Below, one piece after another: positions 21,446 through 23,017 of a stretch of DNA of 23,017 nt. Position numbers and translations under genes: made by a program. The notes under the pieces are model-generated. The model saw only the letters and a list, made by a program, of their open reading frames with translations. It searched no databases and had not been told where the DNA came from. This DNA is from an uncultured Selenomonadaceae bacterium (GTDB lineage Bacteria > Bacillota > Negativicutes > Selenomonadales > Selenomonadaceae). The stretch covers positions 1 through 23,017 of the forward strand of contig CAJOPK010000128.1 of the NCBI GenBank assembly GCA_905236255.1, in the 5' to 3' direction. Every line of letters begins with the position of its first letter. Position 1 is the first letter of the stretch.

Positions 21446-22737
21446 ACCGATTCAACTCTAATCAAACTCAAAATTTCATCAACCGTTTCAAGATTTTGCA
21501 GGGACTCTTTCGCCGCCAAAATATTTTTGTGTTTGACTTCGTGGGTGACGACGACGATCTCCGCATGATTTTCCCTGTCGGCATTGGTCTGTACGACCGA
21601 TTTCAAACTGACGTTTGCCTCTCCCAAAGTAGTTGCAATCTTTCCGAGAACGCCCGGTTTGTCGTCAACCAACATTCTGATATAGTAAGAAGAAGTCGTT
21701 TCTTCCGGCGGGCAAATATTTTTGCGGTCGTAGCAGGTGCAACCGAAACGTCCGCGACTGTTAAGCTGAATACCCTTCGTGACTTCGATAATGTCGGCAA
21801 CGACTGCGGATGCCGTCGGGCCGCCGGCACCGGGCCCGTAAAACATGGCTTCGTCAATCGGATCGCCCTTAACGAAAATTGCGTTCAATACGCCGTTGAC
21901 CGACGCAAGCGGATGCTCTTTCGGCAAAAATACCGGATGAACGCGAACATCAATTCCGAGCTCCGAATCCTTGCCGATTGCCAGAAGTTTGACAACATAA
22001 CCGAGTTCTTTTGCGTAACGAATATCGGACGGGGTAATTTTCGTAATTCCCTCCATGGAAACATCTTCAAATTTTACGCGTGAATTGAAGGCAATCGACG
22101 CAAGAATTGCGATTTTTCTTGCCGCGTCTTTTCCTTCAACGTCTGCGGCGGGATTGGCTTCGGCATAACCTTTCGATTGCGCTTCCTTTAATACGGTATC
22201 GTAATCCGCGCCGTCCTCGCTCATTTTTGTGAGCATGTAATTTGTGGTGCCGTTCACAATTCCGAGAATTTCGGTAATTCTGTTTGCGGTCAGGCAACGT
22301 TTGAGGGGCATGATAATCGGAATTGCTCCGCCGACCGCCGCCTCAAAGAGAAAATCGACTTTATTTTTTTCCGCCGTTTCAAAGAGTTCGTGACCGAATT
22401 GCGCGACAACGTCTTTGTTTGCGGTGACGACGTGCTTGCCGTGTTCCATAGCCTTTATGACAAAATCTTTTGCCGGATTGATGCCGCCCATGAGTTCGAT
22501 GACGATTTCAATTTCCGGATCGTTCAAAATGTCGTCGTAATTTGAAGTTGCCGGAAGTCCGGCTTCCCGAAGTTTCGGTATTTCAAAATCGCGAACGAGA
22601 ATATTTTTTATCTCAATATCTGTTTCCGCACGATGCGAAATAATATCCTTGTTTCTCTGCAAAACTTTAATGACACTGCCGCCGATTGTGCCGGCTCCCA
22701 GAAGTCCGAGTTTCACAACTTTCTTTGAATCACTCAT
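21442..22737 (-). CDS. hom: Homoserine dehydrogenase with C-terminal ACT domain
   Basis: Reduces aspartate semialdehyde to homoserine with NAD(P)H, the branch point to threonine and methionine. The 431 residues comprise a Rossmann domain with GAGTIG (14-19), the catalytic/substrate part with HVVTANK, GIVNGTTNYML and the YAEANPAADVEGKDA block, and an ACT regulatory domain from about 350, probably sensing threonine. ATG at 22735-22737 has GGGAGG about 10 bases upstream and starts right before the nucleotide-binding strand; an in-frame TTG 8 codons upstream is unlikely. It forms a two-gene unit with thrB. Confidence 0.97.
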   Translation of the reverse strand: MSDSKKVVKLGLLGAGTIGGSVIKVLQRNKDIISHRAETDIEIKNILVRDFEIPKLREAGLPATSNYDDILNDPEIEIVIELMGGINPAKDFVIKAMEHGKHVVTANKDVVAQFGHELFETAEKNKVDFLFEAAVGGAIPIIMPLKRCLTANRITEILGIVNGTTNYMLTKMSEDGADYDTVLKEAQSKGYAEANPAADVEGKDAARKIAILASIAFNSRVKFEDVSMEGITKITPSDIRYAKELGYVVKLLAIGKDSELGIDVRVHPVFLPKEHPLASVNGVLNAIFVKGDPIDEAMFYGPGAGGPTASAVVADIIEVTKGIQLNSRGRFGCTCYDRKNICPPEETTSSYYIRMLVDDKPGVLGKIATTLGEANVSLKSVVQTNADRENHAEIVVVTHEVKHKNILAAKESLQNLETVDEILSLIRVESV

Positions 22738-22806
22738 AAAAAAATTTACCTCCCGAAACATTTATTTAAAACCGTTATCAAAAGTCTTTACGGTCTGCCT
22801 ATTCCT

Positions 22807-22834
22807 TCAACACCGCAATTTTCCTGCAAAAAAA
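22807..22834 (-). repeat. GCAGGA-type intergenic element, copy upstream of hom
   Basis: Second copy of the 28-base element at 17664-17691; a 21-base core is identical. On the minus strand it reads T7, GCAGGAAAATTGCG, two bases, GTTGA. It lies about 70-97 bases before the hom start codon, between the terminators of the upstream gene and the hom ribosome binding site. Confidence 0.7.
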
Positions 22835-22876
22835 TCGGCGATATTTTTTTTACGATAAGCCGTCAATTTTCTTCAT

Positions 22877-22901
22877 AAAAAAAAACACCGGAAAAACCGG
22901 C
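22877..22901 (-). terminator. Intrinsic terminator of the gene upstream of hom
   Basis: On the minus strand GCCGG and CCGGT (G-U at the base) enclose five T residues and are followed by nine T residues almost directly. It would end a transcript coming from beyond the right edge, isolating hom-thrB. Confidence 0.7.
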
Positions 22902-22920
22902 TTTATTTAAAATACGCCGT

Positions 22921-22944
22921 AAAACTCCCAATTTCAATCGGGAG
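22921..22944 (-). terminator. Second terminator-like hairpin upstream of hom
   Basis: On the minus strand CTCCCGA and TTGGGAG (one G-U pair) form a 7-bp stem with a 6-base loop, followed by only four T residues. It lies about 20 bases before the stronger terminator, so the two may act in tandem. Confidence 0.5.
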
Positions 22945-22986
22945 ATATAAGGCACCTTTTTTTGTTGCAGGTACAAAAAATTTTTG

Positions 22987-23017
22987 TTAAACTTTCGGCG
23001 AAAGACCGGCTATGAAA
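22987..23017 (-). other. Possible 3' end of a gene entering from the right
   Basis: One minus-strand frame reads FIAGLSPKV then TAA at 22987-22989, about 40 bases before two terminator-like hairpins, which would suit the end of a gene. Another minus-strand frame stays open longer, to about 22935. Too little sequence is present to choose or name a product. Confidence 0.25.

Noticed and set aside
22738..23017. T-box or other amino-acid riboswitch upstream of hom
   Set aside because: No T-box-like AGGGTGGnACCGCG sequence or known riboswitch core was seen; the hairpins are better explained as terminators of the preceding gene.
23012..23017. Start of a plus-strand gene at ATGAAA on the right edge
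   Set aside because: No ribosome binding site precedes it and only two codons are visible.

Overview
The window looks like part of the chromosome of an anaerobic diderm Firmicute, most likely a Negativicute of the Selenomonas type. This is an inference from gene content, not a database match. FlgI (the P-ring protein of outer-membrane-bearing flagellates) occurs beside Firmicute-style lipoprotein sugar-binding proteins, a split transketolase and strong GGAGG ribosome binding sites. Every recognised gene except one is on the minus strand, so transcription runs from right to left. No tRNA, rRNA, CRISPR array or insertion sequence was seen, and no gene-free stretch exceeds 300 bases.

Right end (about 23017 to 20516): a 280-base leader with two terminator-like hairpins and one copy of a repeated GCAGGA-type element precedes hom (homoserine dehydrogenase) and thrB (homoserine kinase), which overlap by 4 bases. 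A terminator follows, with a promoter packed against it, then mreB-mreC-mreD (rod-shape morphogenesis) with 4-base overlaps and a strong terminator. Next come flgI and flgJ (flagellar P ring and a short rod-binding protein), with the second GCAGGA-type copy upstream.

The only plus-strand gene (15329-15928) encodes a divergent GrpE-like protein with its own good promoter. It diverges from a LacI-family regulator (15254-14226).

Left two thirds (about 15254 to 1): a sugar-utilisation locus of about 15 kb in one direction. The order is LacI regulator, a clear sigma-70-type promoter, a glycerol-kinase-like FGGY sugar kinase, an L-fucose-isomerase-like enzyme, both subunits of a split transketolase, a membrane diguanylate cyclase with periplasmic solute-binding sensor domains, a lipoprotein sugar-binding protein, a DUF2291-type lipoprotein, RbsA, RbsC, RbsD, RbsK, and a second closely related sugar-binding protein cut by the left edge. 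The Rbs set fits uptake and phosphorylation of ribose or a similar pentose. The kinase, isomerase and split transketolase resemble the logic of the non-oxidative D-apiose route (isomerise to apulose, phosphorylate, transketolase cleavage). That assignment is a hypothesis.

The most notable points are the cyclic-di-GMP synthase inside a sugar operon, the duplicated binding protein at both ends of the transporter block, a 17-bp hairpin terminator just after the first binding-protein gene that could set binding protein above permease, and several families of short intergenic repeats.
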